NCBI GenBank assembly: GCA_964519515.1
Contig: CAZFIJ010000087.1
Span: 1-24,334, forward strand
Direction: 5' to 3'
Source of the DNA: Korarchaeum sp964519515
GTDB taxonomy: Archaea; Korarchaeota; Korarchaeia; Korarchaeales; Korarchaeaceae
DNA length: 24,334 bases
Both the position numbers and the translations under genes were made by a program. Under the pieces are notes generated by a model. The model ran no database searches, was not told where the DNA came from, and saw only the letters and a program-made list of their open reading frames with translations. This document shows positions 6,600 through 14,170 of the stretch, one piece after another (positions within the stretch are counted from its first letter, which is position 1; each line of letters starts with the position of its first letter).

Positions 6600-8047
6600 G
6601 CGTTAAGAGGAGGGAAGTGAAGAAAGTAAGGGTCCCGGTCCCGGAGCAGGATCCTCACGTGAGGATACACAATTTCAATGAGGTAGCTTTAGGCTATAGC
6701 TTAGAGCAAGCGGTGGAGGAAGCCTCTAGATGTCTTCAATGCCATGTGAAAGTCGCGCCTTGCATCAAAGACTGCCCAGTCCTCATTAACGTCCCGGGAT
6801 TCATAAAGAAGATAGTGGAGGGGGATATGAAAGGGGCTCTAGAGGTCATAATGGAGACTAACTCACTGCCCGGGATAACTGGGAGGGTCTGCCCTCAGGA
6901 AGAGCAGTGCGAGATGAATTGTATAATGGGGAAGCTCGGGGATAAGATAAACATAGGGAAGCTCGAGAGGTTCGTCGCAGATTACGCTAGGGAGCATGGT
7001 ATAAGGCCTGAAGTCAAGATAGCGCCTCCGACTGGGAAGAGAGTAGCTGTAGTGGGCTCTGGTCCAGCTGGACTCACTGCTGCAGCTGATTTGAGGAAGA
7101 TGGGGCATGAAGTAGTCATATATGAGGCTCTGCATGAGCCTGGAGGCGTCTTAGTTTACGGGATCCCGGAGTTCAGGCTCCCGAAGGAGATAGTGAGATA
7201 TGAGGTCGAGTTCTTGAAGAGCATAGGAGTCAAGATATACATGGATGTAGTGATAGGGAAGACGCTCTCCCTCTACGACCTCCTCGAGGAATTCGATGCT
7301 GTCTTCTTGGGGACTGGAGCTGGCACACCTAACTTCTTGAACGTGCCCGGAGTCAACTGCCTCGGCATATACTCAGCTAACGAGTTCCTCACTAGGATAA
7401 ACTTGATGAAAGCTTACCTCTTCCCAGAGTACGATACTCCCGTTAAGAGGGGGAAGAGGCTCGCTGTAATAGGAGGAGGGAATACAGCCATGGACGCTGC
7501 GAGGAGCGGTCTCAGGATAGGATATGAGGAGGTCTACATACTTTACAGGAGGACTAGGGATTTGATGACAGCTAGGATTGAGGAGATCGGACATGCTGAA
7601 GAGGAAGGGGTCAAGTTCATGTTCTTAGTTAATCCAGTCGCCTTCAAGTGCGATGAGAACGGATGGGTCAGGGCAGTCACACTGATAAGGAATGAGTTAG
7701 GAGAGCCCGATGAATCCGGGAGGAGGAGGCCCATCCCCATACCTGGGAGCGAGTTCGATCTAGAGGTGGATGCCGTAGTGATAGCTATAGGGCAGAGGCC
7801 GAACAGGATACTCTACCAAGAGGTCCCTGAGCTGGAGGTATCGAGGGACGGCACGATAATAGTTGACGAGAAGTACAGGACTACGTTGAGAGGGGTGTTC
7901 GCTGGAGGGGATGCGATAAGGGGAGAGGCTACTGTAGTTCTAGCTATGGGAGACGGTAAGAGGGCAGCTATGGCTATAGATGAGTACCTCAGGACGGGGG
8001 AGTGGCCGGAGAGGATAGTCCCGATGAAGCTCGCTCAAGCGGATTAG
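6596..8047 (+). CDS. SudA / NfnB-type large subunit (GltD-like FAD/NAD(P) oxidoreductase)
   Basis: This is the large bifurcating subunit paired with the preceding gene. The 483 aa protein begins with a ferredoxin-like domain holding two clusters: Cys47, 50, 56, 60 and then Cys99, 105, 109, where an acidic residue at about 101-103 may be the fourth ligand, as reported for NfnL. Two Rossmann motifs follow, VAVVGSGPAGL (150-160, FAD) and AVIGGGNTAMDAA (290-302, NADPH). A C-terminal GVFAGGDAIRGEATVVLAMGDG closes the FAD site. Annotation pipelines often call this family homotetrameric glutamate synthase, but without a GltB partner and with SudB upstream, NfnB/SudA is the better call. The ATGA overlap indicates coupled translation. 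Confidence 0.9.
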   Translation: MSVKRREVKKVRVPVPEQDPHVRIHNFNEVALGYSLEQAVEEASRCLQCHVKVAPCIKDCPVLINVPGFIKKIVEGDMKGALEVIMETNSLPGITGRVCPQEEQCEMNCIMGKLGDKINIGKLERFVADYAREHGIRPEVKIAPPTGKRVAVVGSGPAGLTAAADLRKMGHEVVIYEALHEPGGVLVYGIPEFRLPKEIVRYEVEFLKSIGVKIYMDVVIGKTLSLYDLLEEFDAVFLGTGAGTPNFLNVPGVNCLGIYSANEFLTRINLMKAYLFPEYDTPVKRGKRLAVIGGGNTAMDAARSGLRIGYEEVYILYRRTRDLMTARIEEIGHAEEEGVKFMFLVNPVAFKCDENGWVRAVTLIRNELGEPDESGRRRPIPIPGSEFDLEVDAVVIAIGQRPNRILYQEVPELEVSRDGTIIVDEKYRTTLRGVFAGGDAIRGEATVVLAMGDGKRAAMAIDEYLRTGEWPERIVPMKLAQAD

Positions 8048-8092
8048 AGCGGGTCAATTGGGGTCTTCGAGCGCTCTCATAGACCCCGAAAA

Positions 8093-8100
8093 CTTTTTAG
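8093..8100 (+). promoter_or_regulatory. TATA box of the DUF4405-like gene
   Basis: CTTTTTAG is centred about 26 bases before ATG 8123. This supports a leaderless message and that ATG as the start, instead of an upstream TTG at 8102. Confidence 0.6.
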
Positions 8101-8122
8101 TTTGGGATCTCCTCTGCTGCGT

Positions 8123-8380
8123 ATGAGTACTGGAGAACTAAAGCTCAGGGCAATCGTCAGTATGTCTCAGTTAATTCTAGGGATACTTCTCTTTATAAGC
8201 GGGCTCATCTTATATCTTACTCCGCACGGAAGAGCTCAAGAGTTCGTATTATTCATGAGCAGAGGGTCTTGGCGTTATTGGCATGATATCTTCGCTTTCG
8301 CTTTCTCCGGATCATCCTTAATACACATATACTTCAACTTCAGATCCCTGAAAGTCTTAGCTAGGAGGTTGTTCTCATGA
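8123..8380 (+). CDS. Small DUF4405-like membrane protein, possible haem-binding b-type fold
   Basis: The 85 aa protein has two membrane segments, roughly residues 12-34 (LILGILLFISGLILYL) and 53-75. Between and within them lie a WHD motif (YWHDIFAFAF) and an IHIYFNF motif. A His in each position of this WH...H..FN pattern is typical of DUF4405-like proteins, which are thought to bind haem like cytochrome b/FdnI subunits; that role is inferred. The start is ATG 8123 because a TATA box lies 26 bases upstream. It overlaps the next gene by ATGA, so the two probably work together at the membrane. The SudAB genes end 75 bases upstream but this gene has its own promoter. Confidence 0.6.
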   Translation: MSTGELKLRAIVSMSQLILGILLFISGLILYLTPHGRAQEFVLFMSRGSWRYWHDIFAFAFSGSSLIHIYFNFRSLKVLARRLFS

Positions 8381-8694
8381 GGAAGCTCATCTTAGTGATC
8401 TTAATAGCTATGATGGTAGCGGCTATTCCCCTGCTCTACAGACCCGAGGAGAGGAGTTACGTCGTGAGGGGGAAGTTGAAGGACGTGGGCTCTAGGATCA
8501 TAGTCGTGGAGACTGAGGGAGGGGACGAGGCCTTCGAGCTGAGGGGAGAGTATGAAGGTGGCTATAAGTGGCATCAAGTACTGGAGAGGCTCAGGGGGAT
8601 GGTAGGAGAGGAGGTAGTGGTGAGAGTGGAGATCAGAGGGAGAGCTGCTGTAGCAGTCGGTATAGAACTACCGAGGTTAGGGATAAAGTATTAG
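8377..8694 (+). CDS. Membrane-anchored small beta-rich (OB-like) protein
   Basis: The 105 aa protein is not identified by family. It begins with a hydrophobic signal or anchor (LILVILIAMMVAAIPLLY, residues 4-21) without a clear cleavage site. A beta-rich domain follows (SYVVRGKLKDVGSRIIVVET, then EVVVRVEIRGRAAVAVGIE), resembling a small OB-fold facing the outside of the cell. Its coupling (ATGA) to the DUF4405-like gene suggests a two-protein membrane unit, perhaps cytochrome-like with an external partner. There are no Cys residues and only one His (in KWHQ), so it is unlikely to hold c-type haem. Confidence 0.55.
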   Translation: MRKLILVILIAMMVAAIPLLYRPEERSYVVRGKLKDVGSRIIVVETEGGDEAFELRGEYEGGYKWHQVLERLRGMVGEEVVVRVEIRGRAAVAVGIELPRLGIKY

Positions 8695-8718
8695 TTCATC
8701 GCATCACATATAATTGAG

Positions 8719-9192
8719 ATGCGGGGGAAGGTAGGAAGGTTCCAAGTGATGGCGCTCTTGCAAGCAGCTAGGTACTTCCTCCTCAAGGGGGATCTCGAGA
8801 GAGCGAAATCCTTCGGGTTGAACAGAGCTATATTTTACGCTTGGGCGAAGAGATCAGGGGGAAGAGTTCGCACGCATAGAGCTGCGGGTGCATCAGCCCC
8901 CTCGATACCTAAGGTCGCTAGGGAGATCGAGCAACTAGGGGATGAGAGGGCTTACGTGAGCGATGACGGGTTCTTCATAATAGGGGATGAAGTTCAGAGG
9001 CCGGAGGATTATGATGAACAAGTAGTGAGGAAGATAGAAGCAGTAGTTCCATACGATAGAGCATGGAACGCTGCCCTGAACTACTTGAGGTCCTTCCCCG
9101 CTGACTACCTACTCGATCAGAGGAAGTTCTATGAGCGTGTTTACCTCCCGGTCCGGGATAGATTCGAAGAGCTCGTGAGATCTCGTAGTTGA
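8719..9192 (+). CDS. Conserved-looking hypothetical protein
   Basis: I do not recognise this 157 aa protein. The N-terminal 45 residues are helical and basic (MALLQAARYFLLKGDLERA, then NRAIFYAWAKR), and could be a helix-turn-helix-like nucleic-acid-binding unit. A mobile stretch (about 48-62) leads to a C-terminal domain with a DDGFFIIGDEV hairpin and helices. There are no Cys residues and no membrane segment. The start is uncertain: ATG 8719 lies only about 10 bases after a TATA-like ATATAATT (8707-8714), so the in-frame ATG at 8749, preceded by GGAAGG, fits a normal promoter distance better. RNase HII follows 50 bases downstream. Confidence 0.6.
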   Translation: MRGKVGRFQVMALLQAARYFLLKGDLERAKSFGLNRAIFYAWAKRSGGRVRTHRAAGASAPSIPKVAREIEQLGDERAYVSDDGFFIIGDEVQRPEDYDEQVVRKIEAVVPYDRAWNAALNYLRSFPADYLLDQRKFYERVYLPVRDRFEELVRSRS

Positions 9193-9244
9193 AAGGAGAG
9201 GTAAGCAAGGCTGAGGGGAACTTCGAGAGGTGATCTCTCTGTCA

Positions 9245-9898
9245 ATGGGGATAGATGAAGCTGGAAGGGGCCCAGTGATAGGACCTATGGTCGTAGCAGC
9301 TGTTATCCTCAAGAGAAAGGAGGCTAGGAGGCTAAGGGAAATAGGGGTCACTGATTCAAAGCTCTTAAGTGCTGAGAGAAGGGAGGAACTGTTTCCAATA
9401 ATAATTGAGAGCGCTGAATCCTATCTGATAGAGGTAATTGAGCCTAAAAGGATAGATGAAGCTGTCTCTAAGAATATGCTCAATGTACTTGAGGCTGAAG
9501 TCATGTCGGAGTTGATAAGGGAGCTCAAACCCGCTAAAGTCATAGTTGATTCACCGATGAGAAACTGCAGGAAGTTCTCAGATGTGTTAAGAGGATTCCT
9601 TGGAGATTCGAGCGTTAAAATAGTAGCTGAGAATAAAGCGGACTCTAAATACGTCCAGGTAGCTTCTGCTTCCATAATAGCTAAAGTAGAGAGAGATAGG
9701 AGGATCAGGGAGTTGAGCGAGTTAACTGGGATAGAGCTCGGCTCAGGATACCCTGGAGATCCTAGGACGAGGGAAGCGATTAGGATGATCCTCAGAGGGG
9801 CCGAGTTCCCCAGGGATCAAGTGAGGTGGAAGTGGGCGACGATAAATAAACTTTTAGAGGAAATTAAGGGGAGAGATTTGACTGAATTCTTGGATTAA
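9245..9898 (+). CDS. rnhB: Ribonuclease HII
   Basis: This nuclease cuts the RNA strand of RNA-DNA hybrids and single ribonucleotides in DNA, using two metal ions. The chosen product is 217 aa. It has the N-terminal GIDEAGRGPVIGPMV motif with the first Asp-Glu pair, the second acidic strand KVIVDSP, and the ENKADSKYVQVASASIIAKV block with the third acidic residue and the family's SIIAKV helix. GSGYPGDPRT is also typical. A start at GTG 9230 would add five residues. I prefer ATG 9245 because GAGGTGAT (9227-9234), a full anti-16S match, lies ten bases ahead of it and covers the GTG. The 3' end runs 35 bases into the convergent ThyX gene. Confidence 0.93.
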   Translation: MGIDEAGRGPVIGPMVVAAVILKRKEARRLREIGVTDSKLLSAERREELFPIIIESAESYLIEVIEPKRIDEAVSKNMLNVLEAEVMSELIRELKPAKVIVDSPMRNCRKFSDVLRGFLGDSSVKIVAENKADSKYVQVASASIIAKVERDRRIRELSELTGIELGSGYPGDPRTREAIRMILRGAEFPRDQVRWKWATINKLLEEIKGRDLTEFLD

Positions 9899-10751
9899 TC
9901 ACAGCAGCTATTACCTCAGCTATTCTCCTTATCTCCGCTTGAGCCGATATATCCAACCTGAGCCTCAGGAAATGTTGCCAGTCCGATTGCCTCCCGCTCA
10001 CGAAAATAGCTGTCCTCAATGCTGATGGGAGGATGTACCTAGCATCTTCCATCCTCACTCCCATGTTCAGGAGCCTCTCATATAGCTTAACGCTCATCTC
10101 AGCGTGCTCCTTCATGAGCTTCAGAGCTTCATCATTCAAATCTGGGAATATGAAGCCCTCTGGTTTCGTCACCCTCCCAGATCTCTGAGTGAAGCTGAGT
10201 CTCCTATGCCTGACGAATTGATGGGAAGCTACTCTAGACATCTCGATCCAGAAAGCGTAGAACCCATGTCTGGGGTCCTCGTGAGGGGACCTCAAGAAGT
10301 TGTACAATAGGGGCTCATCGCTCAACTTCTCTATCTCGACTGAGAGCTTCGGCTCAGCTTCAGATTCTATACCGAGGATCTCAGATATCAGGGGGAGCTC
10401 CCTCACAGCTTCGAGGCCTATGACCCTAGCCTCACTATCTAAGAGTTCTATAGCTGTCCTCGGATTGAGGGAAATCAAACTAGGGTTTCCTAGGGTTACC
10501 TCAACGTATTTATGATTTATGAGGAGCCTCATTAGTTCTCGATGATCGCAATCTATCCAGAGCCTTATCAAGCTGTGCTCTAGGACTGAATAGTGCCCCA
10601 TCCTTATGATGTTCGATAGAAGCCTTCTGACTCTCTCCCTATCACTCAACTCCTCAGCTATTTCCTCCGGACCTCCAGTACTCCTAGATACTCTCGTAGC
10701 TAAGTAAATGAGGCCTTCTCCACCTATTAACTCCTTCCTCACGACCTCCAT
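9864..10751 (-). CDS. thyX: Flavin-dependent thymidylate synthase ThyX
   Basis: This enzyme makes dTMP from dUMP with methylenetetrahydrofolate and FAD. The product is 295 aa from ATG 10751, longer than the usual 220-260. The N-terminal half has GHYSVLEH, and the ThyX signature appears as RHRRLSFTQRSGR, in which the common Asn and Glu of the motif are Thr and Gln. The C-terminal DARYILPSALRT and LRLDISAQAEIR blocks match the family. A GTG 14 codons upstream (10793) is in frame, but a TTTTATC element at 10775-10781 sits 26 bases from ATG 10751 inside that extension, so the shorter form is likely. The last 35 bases overlap the convergent RNase HII gene. Confidence 0.9.
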   Translation of the reverse strand: MEVVRKELIGGEGLIYLATRVSRSTGGPEEIAEELSDRERVRRLLSNIIRMGHYSVLEHSLIRLWIDCDHRELMRLLINHKYVEVTLGNPSLISLNPRTAIELLDSEARVIGLEAVRELPLISEILGIESEAEPKLSVEIEKLSDEPLLYNFLRSPHEDPRHGFYAFWIEMSRVASHQFVRHRRLSFTQRSGRVTKPEGFIFPDLNDEALKLMKEHAEMSVKLYERLLNMGVRMEDARYILPSALRTAIFVSGRQSDWQHFLRLRLDISAQAEIRRIAEVIAAVINPRIQSNLSP

Positions 10752-10774
10752 GCTAAACCCTACGGGTGGAGTAA

Positions 10775-10781
10775 GATAAAA
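10775..10781 (-). promoter_or_regulatory. TATA-like element of thyX
   Basis: The minus strand reads TTTTATC, centred about 26 bases from ATG 10751. A second candidate (TTTTTAGA, 10804-10811) lies further upstream. Confidence 0.4.
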
Positions 10782-10793
10782 CACTAGCTGCAC

Positions 10794-11066
10794 GCGTGAG
10801 ACCTCTAAAAACGCGAATTAATTAAGATTTTTATATCAATGTGGATTGCTAACGAGATTTCATAAATTAAAATCCGTCATTTTCATAATATATTTTAGGA
10901 AATAAGGGATAAGTTAGAAGAATTTTTAATTTTTTCAATAATAAAATCATGAATATATTTTATGAAATAACCGAATATGTGAGGGAAAATTCTTCTGATA
11001 CGAGCTAAGAGTTTTTATGCTGTATAGTTAAGCGTTATCTTCATAAATTCTCCTATGTTTAATTAA
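10794..11066. other. AT-rich spacer between thyX and the zinc-ribbon gene
   Basis: No gene or RNA is seen here. The stretch is markedly richer in A and T than its surroundings. It contains two imperfect direct repeats, 10883-10905 and 10947-10970, that share TCAT, ATATATTTTA and GAAATAA. TTCATAAATT also occurs twice (about 10859 and 11040). TATA-like tracts face both flanking genes. Confidence 0.5.
10883..10970. repeat. Pair of ~24-bp direct repeats
   Basis: Copies at 10883-10905 and 10947-10970 differ by one inserted base and one substitution. They start 64 bases apart, about six helical turns, so they would face the same side of the DNA. This would suit a paired binding site between the divergent genes. 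Confidence 0.45.
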
Positions 11067-11106
11067 CTTTTTAATGGGCTTACGAGCTTGGGCTGGGGGT
11101 GACCCT

Positions 11107-11307
11107 ATGGAGTTCGAATGTCCCGTATGCGGAGCTGTATTCGATATAGAGGATGTAGAAGAGGGCGATGAGGTCAGGTGCCCTGAATGCGGCGCTCTGC
11201 TCGTCGTCATGAAGAGGGGCAAGAAACTCTACTTGGAGCCAGTGCCGGAAGAGGAAGAAGAGGAGTGGGAAGAAGAGGAAGAGTGGGAGGAGGAAGAGGA
11301 GTTCTGA
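11107..11307 (+). CDS. LysW-like zinc-ribbon protein with acidic tail
   Basis: This 66 aa protein has a zinc ribbon with two CPxC knuckles: C5-P-V-C8 and C25-P-E-C28. The segment between them (FDIEDVEEGDEVR) matches LysW, the amino-group carrier used by archaea and Thermus in lysine and arginine synthesis. LysW ends in EDWGE, whose terminal Glu carries the substrate. Here the tail is longer, built of runs of five or six Glu separated by single Trp (W54, W60), and ends in Phe66. The carrier function is therefore doubtful, and no LysX/ArgX ligase is in the window. ATG 11107 is chosen because GGGGGTGA (11095-11102) precedes it; an upstream in-frame start at 11074 lacks this. The stop is one base from the convergent regulator gene. 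Confidence 0.75.
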   Translation: MEFECPVCGAVFDIEDVEEGDEVRCPECGALLVVMKRGKKLYLEPVPEEEEEEWEEEEEWEEEEEF

Positions 11308-11308
11308 G

Positions 11309-12022
11309 CTATCGAGTCATCCTGTAAAAAGCCATCCTTTTTCCTATCCCTAGATCATCCAGCTTTTTCTCCCACTCATCCGATATAGAGATCACTGAGA
11401 AGACCCCCCAAAGCTTAGCTCCCGCATCGTTCACTATATCCATTATAGCCTCTAAGGACTCTAAGTTCTTCACGATATCCCTCACTAAGATCACTCTATC
11501 ATCTACTCCTATCTGGCTAGGTACGTAGAGTTCGACAACAGATCCTCTGTCGAGGGAGACGTATGAACTCCTCAAGTAAGACTCTAGGGAGAGGCTTACA
11601 TGCTCCATACAGCTTAAAGCCTTCGCTCTGAGCCAATCGCTAGCGATCAAGGCTAGGGGGAAGGACTCCTGGGGGGATACTATGACGTTCACTTCCTCAT
11701 CCCCGACGAAACTCGATATGACATATCCCATGAGCTCCAGGAATTTATAGTTGCTCATCAGCCTCCAAGACTCTATATAATTGTACCTGTTGACCCTCAG
11801 ATTTCTCCTAAGAGCTTCCTCTATTAAATTCAGGCTCTCTATCCTCTCTATTATTTTCCTAGCTGTCGTCTTCTCGGGCGTGCTCTTGAGACTTATGTAC
11901 CGCCATATGACTTGATAGGGTATTCCTAGCTTCGATTCAAGCTCCTTCAGTGTGAAAAATCCCTTTAGGGAGCTCAGAAGCCTGACGGAGATGTATGGAG
12001 ACTCGAGCCTCCCGTTCCTCAT
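11309..12022 (-). CDS. HTH-phosphoribosyltransferase-like regulator (GfcR/PurR type)
   Basis: The 237 aa protein has an N-terminal helix-turn-helix (about residues 18-60, LKELESKLGIPYQVIWRYIS) and a C-terminal type I phosphoribosyltransferase fold. The strand before the PRPP loop reads VILVRDIVKNLESLEAIMD, where active enzymes have VDD.ITTGGT. The acidic pair and the Thr-Gly loop are lost, so it probably binds a ligand without catalysis. This arrangement matches archaeal PRTase-type regulators such as GfcR. It is divergent from the operon starting at 12163 with 140 bases between them, so that operon is its most likely target. A TATA box (GAATTTAAATC, 12058-12068) precedes ATG 12022. Confidence 0.7.
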   Translation of the reverse strand: MRNGRLESPYISVRLLSSLKGFFTLKELESKLGIPYQVIWRYISLKSTPEKTTARKIIERIESLNLIEEALRRNLRVNRYNYIESWRLMSNYKFLELMGYVISSFVGDEEVNVIVSPQESFPLALIASDWLRAKALSCMEHVSLSLESYLRSSYVSLDRGSVVELYVPSQIGVDDRVILVRDIVKNLESLEAIMDIVNDAGAKLWGVFSVISISDEWEKKLDDLGIGKRMAFYRMTR

Positions 12023-12057
12023 GACCGCGTACCTTTCCTAAGGAGCGTAACTCACTT

Positions 12058-12068
12058 AGATTTAAATT
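12058..12068 (-). promoter_or_regulatory. TATA box of the HTH-PRTase gene
   Basis: The minus strand reads GAATTTAAATC, about 40 bases from ATG 12022. It shares a 140-base intergenic region with the divergent operon. Confidence 0.45.
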
Positions 12069-12123
12069 CAACTCCACTGGGCAATGTGGTACCACTCCAT
12101 TAGCATTAAATCCGTCTAGAAAA

Positions 12124-12132
12124 CCTTTATAA
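12124..12132 (+). promoter_or_regulatory. TATA box of the ThrC-like operon
   Basis: CCTTTATAA lies about 35 bases before ATG 12163. It predicts transcription from about 12154. Confidence 0.55.
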
Positions 12133-12162
12133 CAATGGATCCACGAGATCCGAAGTTGAGTC

Positions 12163-13122
12163 ATGGAGATGCTTCAGCAGGCAACCTTACTTGAGGAGTT
12201 CAGGTTCCCCGGGACTCTTTTTAGAGCAAGGAAAATCCCGATAGCTCAGGGATGGAGGAGGATATACATCAAATGGGAGGGAAATAATCCCACGGGAACT
12301 CAAAAGGACAGAGCGGCTTACATGCACGTGAGGAGGGCTATAGAGCAGGGATACGATACAGTGACTGTAGGCACTTGCGGGAACTTCGGGACTTCCTTAG
12401 CTTACTTCGCTGACCTCTACGGGATTAGGGCCGTGATATACGTACCGTCACGCTACACCAACGGAAGGGTGAGGGAGATGAAGAAGTACAACGCTGAGAT
12501 AGTTTACGTAGATGGTGGCTATGAGGAAGCTGTGGAGAGGAGCGTGCTCGATGCTATGAAGTACGGATATTACGATTCCAATCCCGGGAGCGTTAACGGT
12601 AGGGTAGCGTTAGAGTCCTTCAAGGCTATCGCTTATGAGATAGTTGCAGCCCTTGGCTTAGTCCCAGATGTGGTCTCCGTCCCTCTGGGAAACGGCACTA
12701 CTTTAGCTGGGATCTACATGGGCTTCCGCGAGATGCTGGATATGGGGCTCTCGAGGAAGCTCCCAGTGATGTTAGGAGCTACTACGAAACTAGGGAATCA
12801 AATAGCTGAGACATTGAGGAGAGGTTCTGAGGAACTAGTCTCCCTAGGAGAGGATGAAGTGAGGGAAACTGAGTATAATGAGCCATTAGTCTCGATAAAG
12901 GCTTTCGATGGCGAATACGCTTTAGAAGCTATAAGGAGGAGCGGTGGTTTGACTCTCGAATTCTACGATGATGAACTACTTCAACTCTCTGAGGAGCTGA
13001 GGATGGAAGGTATAGATCCTCTCCCAGCATCTTCCTCCTCCTTAGGGGCTATAGAGAGATATTTAGAACTCGGGGGATATTTCGAGAATGCAGTGGCAGT
13101 CGTCACAGGGAGAAAGCTCTGA
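12163..13122 (+). CDS. Threonine synthase-like PLP enzyme (fold type II)
   Basis: This enzyme belongs to the tryptophan-synthase-beta superfamily. The 319 aa protein shows the Lys that binds PLP in GNNPTGTQKDRA (K48), an Asn-containing loop TVGTCGNFGTS, the phosphate loop VPLGNGTTLAG, and a late PASSSSLGA segment. Sequence is closest in pattern to threonine synthase, which turns O-phosphohomoserine into threonine, but it is short and lacks the N-terminal zinc domain seen in some ThrC forms. The following genes are not threonine genes, so it may act on a different beta- or gamma-substituted amino acid. ATG 12163 is used; a second ATG lies two codons on. It overlaps the next gene by 35 bases. 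Confidence 0.75.
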   Translation: MEMLQQATLLEEFRFPGTLFRARKIPIAQGWRRIYIKWEGNNPTGTQKDRAAYMHVRRAIEQGYDTVTVGTCGNFGTSLAYFADLYGIRAVIYVPSRYTNGRVREMKKYNAEIVYVDGGYEEAVERSVLDAMKYGYYDSNPGSVNGRVALESFKAIAYEIVAALGLVPDVVSVPLGNGTTLAGIYMGFREMLDMGLSRKLPVMLGATTKLGNQIAETLRRGSEELVSLGEDEVRETEYNEPLVSIKAFDGEYALEAIRRSGGLTLEFYDDELLQLSEELRMEGIDPLPASSSSLGAIERYLELGGYFENAVAVVTGRKL

Positions 13123-14170
13123 AGTTCCTGAAGCTCTGATACTAGCGGAGGGGAAATACGATACTTCTGACGCTAAGACAGCTCACGGCCTCGTCAGGAA
13201 GTCCATGAGGTACAAGATAGTCGGCGTGATAGACAGTAAGTTCGCTGGGATGGACGCTGGGGAGGTATTAGATGGGAAGAAGAGGGGCATAAAGATCTAT
13301 GGGAACTTGGATGAGGCCCTGAATGAGAGGCCCAATGTCAAAGTGCTGATAGTCGGCGTATCTACAGCGGGAGGCATGCTCCCACTTGAGTACAGGGGCT
13401 ACATAAGGGAAGCTATCGAGAGGGGGCTCAATATAGTATCGGGGCTCCATGAGTTCCTGAGCGATGATCCAGAGTTCTCAAAGATATCTAAGGAGAGGGG
13501 AGTTGAGATAATAGATGTCAGGAAGATCTATCAGAAGATGAGGCTCTTCTATACCGGGAAGATAAGGGAAGTAGATTCTTACAGAGTAGTCGTCTTGGGG
13601 ACTGATGCATGCATAGGGAAGAGGACCACAGCTTGGATGATAACTGATGAGCTGAACAAGAGGGGTGTAAAGGCAGTCTTCGTCGGGACCGGTCAGACGG
13701 CTTGGATGCAAGGGGCTAAGTATGGGATAGTGCTCGATGCTATGGTGAACGATTTCATACCCGGTGGATTAGAGCACGAGGTCTGGAGGGCATACACTGA
13801 GGAGAGGCCTAAGGTAATAGTAGTCCCGGGCCAGGGTTCATTGCTGCATCCAGCTTTCCCAGGTAGCTTTGAGGTAATGAATCTACTGACACCGAACGCT
13901 ATAGTACTGCAGCACGCACCAGGAAGGAAGCACCTAGAGGACTTCCCGGAGTTCCCAATGCCCTCATTGGAGAAGTACATACGCTTAATAGAAGTTATAA
14001 CGGATAAGAAGCCTATAGCGATCACTATAAACACTGAAGGGATGGATGAGGATTCTGTAGAGAGGTACGTTGAGGAAGTGGAGGCTAAGTACGGCATAGT
14101 GACGTGCGCCCCCTTGATGCATGGCGTCGGAAGAGTAGTTGATGCGATAACTAAGGAGGTAGAGGTTTGA
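13088..14170 (+). CDS. DUF1611 / DgcN-like P-loop protein
   Basis: The 360 aa protein has two domains. The N-terminal Rossmann-like domain begins ALILAEGKYDTSDAKTAHG (16-34) and continues through VGVIDSKFAG. The C-terminal P-loop domain has LGTDACIGKRTTA (170-182), in which GKRTT stands for the Walker A, then GTGQTAWMQG, PGGLEHE and VPGQGSLLHPAFPG, all hallmarks of DUF1611. A bacterial member, DgcN, has been reported to act with the epimerase DgcA in D-glutamate metabolism, as an N-acetyltransferase; I recall this without a reference at hand. No other in-frame start precedes the conserved region, so ATG 13088, inside the upstream gene, stands. It overlaps the next gene by TTGA. Confidence 0.8.
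   Translation: MQWQSSQGESSEVPEALILAEGKYDTSDAKTAHGLVRKSMRYKIVGVIDSKFAGMDAGEVLDGKKRGIKIYGNLDEALNERPNVKVLIVGVSTAGGMLPLEYRGYIREAIERGLNIVSGLHEFLSDDPEFSKISKERGVEIIDVRKIYQKMRLFYTGKIREVDSYRVVVLGTDACIGKRTTAWMITDELNKRGVKAVFVGTGQTAWMQGAKYGIVLDAMVNDFIPGGLEHEVWRAYTEERPKVIVVPGQGSLLHPAFPGSFEVMNLLTPNAIVLQHAPGRKHLEDFPEFPMPSLEKYIRLIEVITDKKPIAITINTEGMDEDSVERYVEEVEAKYGIVTCAPLMHGVGRVVDAITKEVEV

Noticed and set aside
6596..8047. Naming the large subunit glutamate synthase (GltA/GltD)
   Set aside because: No glutaminase or FMN synthase partner is present, and the SudB/NfnA gene is coupled to it.
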